From assembly GCA_003151895.1 (NCBI GenBank), contig PLYX01000184.1, positions 1-12,674 of the forward strand: a DNA stretch of 12,674 bases, written 5' to 3'. Numbering within the stretch: the first letter of the stretch is position 1; each line of letters starts with the position of its first letter. Source of the DNA: Solirubrobacterales bacterium (GTDB taxonomy: Bacteria; Actinomycetota; Thermoleophilia; Solirubrobacterales; Solirubrobacteraceae). Both the position numbers and the translations under genes were made by a program. Shown one piece after another: positions 12,109 to 12,674 of this stretch. The notes under the pieces were generated by a model. That model was not told where the DNA came from. It saw only the letters and a list, made by a program, of their open reading frames with translations, and ran no database searches.

Positions 12109-12570
12109 CTACGGGAGCGAGCCGGCCGGCGCCAGCCACACGGACTCGAACGCCATGACCTCGGCGAGCGTGTCGTAGTCGCGGTCGTAGTGGATCACCG
12201 CGGCGCCCGTCTCCTGCGCGGCGGCGGCGATCAGATAGTCGACCACTGGGATGCGATGGGCGCCGGCGGAGCGGTGGGCGAGCGTGCGCATCGCGGACTG
12301 CGCGGCGCGGGCGACCGTGGCTGTGAGCGGGGCTGCTCGCAGCATCGAGAACTCCTGCTCCAGTTCGTCAAAGATCTGACCGCTGCGTGCGCTCAGCAGG
12401 ATCTCCAGGCGTGCGATGGGAGAGATGCGCAGGCGATCGGTGTGCAGTGCGTGCCTCCAGTCCTCGCGAACCTTTGGGTGCTGGGCGCGCGAGAAGGCGG
12501 AGGTGTCGATGAGCAGCGGCAGCTCGCCCCAGGCGGCCCTGCTATCGGATGGGGGGGAGAGGCCAGGCAC
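12109..12570 (-). CDS. vapC: PIN-domain (VapC-family) ribonuclease toxin
   Basis: This is a 153-aa protein with GTG at 12570; no other start precedes the first motif. PIN motifs and likely metal ligands are LLIDTSAFSR (Asp22), ISPIARLEILLSA (Glu56), PVVDYLIAAAA (Asp111) and AAVIHYDRDYD (Asp129/Asp131). All expected acidic residues are present, so it looks active. Members cleave RNA, often tRNA, and are neutralised by a cognate VapB. The start lies 29 bases inside the end of the upstream partial gene, so the two are translationally coupled, as expected for vapBC. The pair is convergent with the terpene synthase gene, with only 37 bases between their stops. Confidence 0.85.
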   Translation of the reverse strand: MPGLSPPSDSRAAWGELPLLIDTSAFSRAQHPKVREDWRHALHTDRLRISPIARLEILLSARSGQIFDELEQEFSMLRAAPLTATVARAAQSAMRTLAHRSAGAHRIPVVDYLIAAAAQETGAAVIHYDRDYDTLAEVMAFESVWLAPAGSLP

Positions 12571-12674
12571 GCAGCTTGCCGTCGCGCAGTAGATCCCAGT
12601 CGATGCCCGCGGTCTCGGGTTTCATGAAGCGCTCCGCCAGGCTCTCGAGCAGTTCTTGGCGCCGCTCCTCGGTC
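12542..12674 (-). CDS. VapB-like antitoxin, C-terminal part (start outside the window)
   Basis: The frame enters at the window edge and ends TAG at 12544-12542. Visible residues are TEERRQELLESLAERFMKPE, then TAGIDWDLLRDGKLRAW and PLPPIR. A charged helix followed by a Trp-containing, Pro-ended tail is usual for the toxin-wrapping part of an antitoxin. Position and the 29-base overlap with the PIN gene support that role; the DNA-binding N-terminus cannot be seen. A run of seven G (12551-12557, C on the coding strand) lies inside the overlap. Confidence 0.65.
   Translation of the reverse strand, partial: TEERRQELLESLAERFMKPETAGIDWDLLRDGKLRAWPLPPIR

Noticed and set aside
12100..12627. Plus-strand frame opposite the vapBC-like pair
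   Set aside because: The minus strand encodes a PIN protein with all catalytic acidic residues; the plus frame has no recognisable feature.

Overview
The window reads as high-GC actinobacterial DNA, most likely from the class Thermoleophilia (Solirubrobacterales-like). This is an inference from three things: two consecutive giant secreted proteins with fibronectin-like, propeller and LPPG...CP.aS modules and Lys/Arg-rich C-terminal tails; a TetR regulator followed by a DUF2600 (YtpB-like) terpene synthase; and strong G/C at third codon positions. No database search was possible.

Layout. Positions 1-119 hold the 3' end of a PIN-domain (VapC-like) gene. Positions 140-420 hold copy 1 of a conserved ~125-bp leader, joined almost at its ribosome binding site to the last ~50 codons of a lost paralogue of the secreted protein at 4900-8343. 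On the minus strand, 1055-436 is a two-gene ATGA-overlapping unit: a TumE/DUF7718-like small protein and an unknown partner. A perfect LexA-type palindrome lies just upstream, and the first gene's start looks frameshifted. Leader copy 2 (1233-1360) precedes a GTGA-coupled pair of secreted proteins (1370-4903 and 4900-8343). The second has lost its natural stop or been extended through an 11-bp hairpin, and a short TetR-like relic follows it. Positions 8427-9093 encode a three-helix membrane protein and a 63-aa partner. Positions 9275-9613 encode a small protein made of two 34-residue 'AWL.AG' repeats of the kind found at the C-termini of conflict-system NTPases. Leader copy 3 (9644-9769) precedes a TetR regulator fused to a C-terminal winged helix (9773-10768), coupled to a DUF2600 terpene synthase (10770-12071) that carries an in-frame low-complexity insertion. 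Convergent to these, 12674-12109 is a vapBC-like pair.

The main discovery candidate is the leader. Its three copies share an 8-bp closing stem with base-pair-preserving differences, an internal bulged hairpin, and a Shine-Dalgarno placed just after the 3' arm of the closing stem. It looks like a structured cis-regulatory RNA, or a conserved leader peptide, shared by the secreted-protein operon, its deleted paralogue and the TetR-terpene synthase operon. I know of no described class that it matches.

There are toxin-antitoxin-like genes at both ends, three relics (the 3' end of a secreted protein, a TetR fragment, a frameshifted start) and mixed Glu codon usage. Together these suggest an accessory, rearranging chromosomal region. 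No tRNA, rRNA, CRISPR array or insertion sequence was seen.
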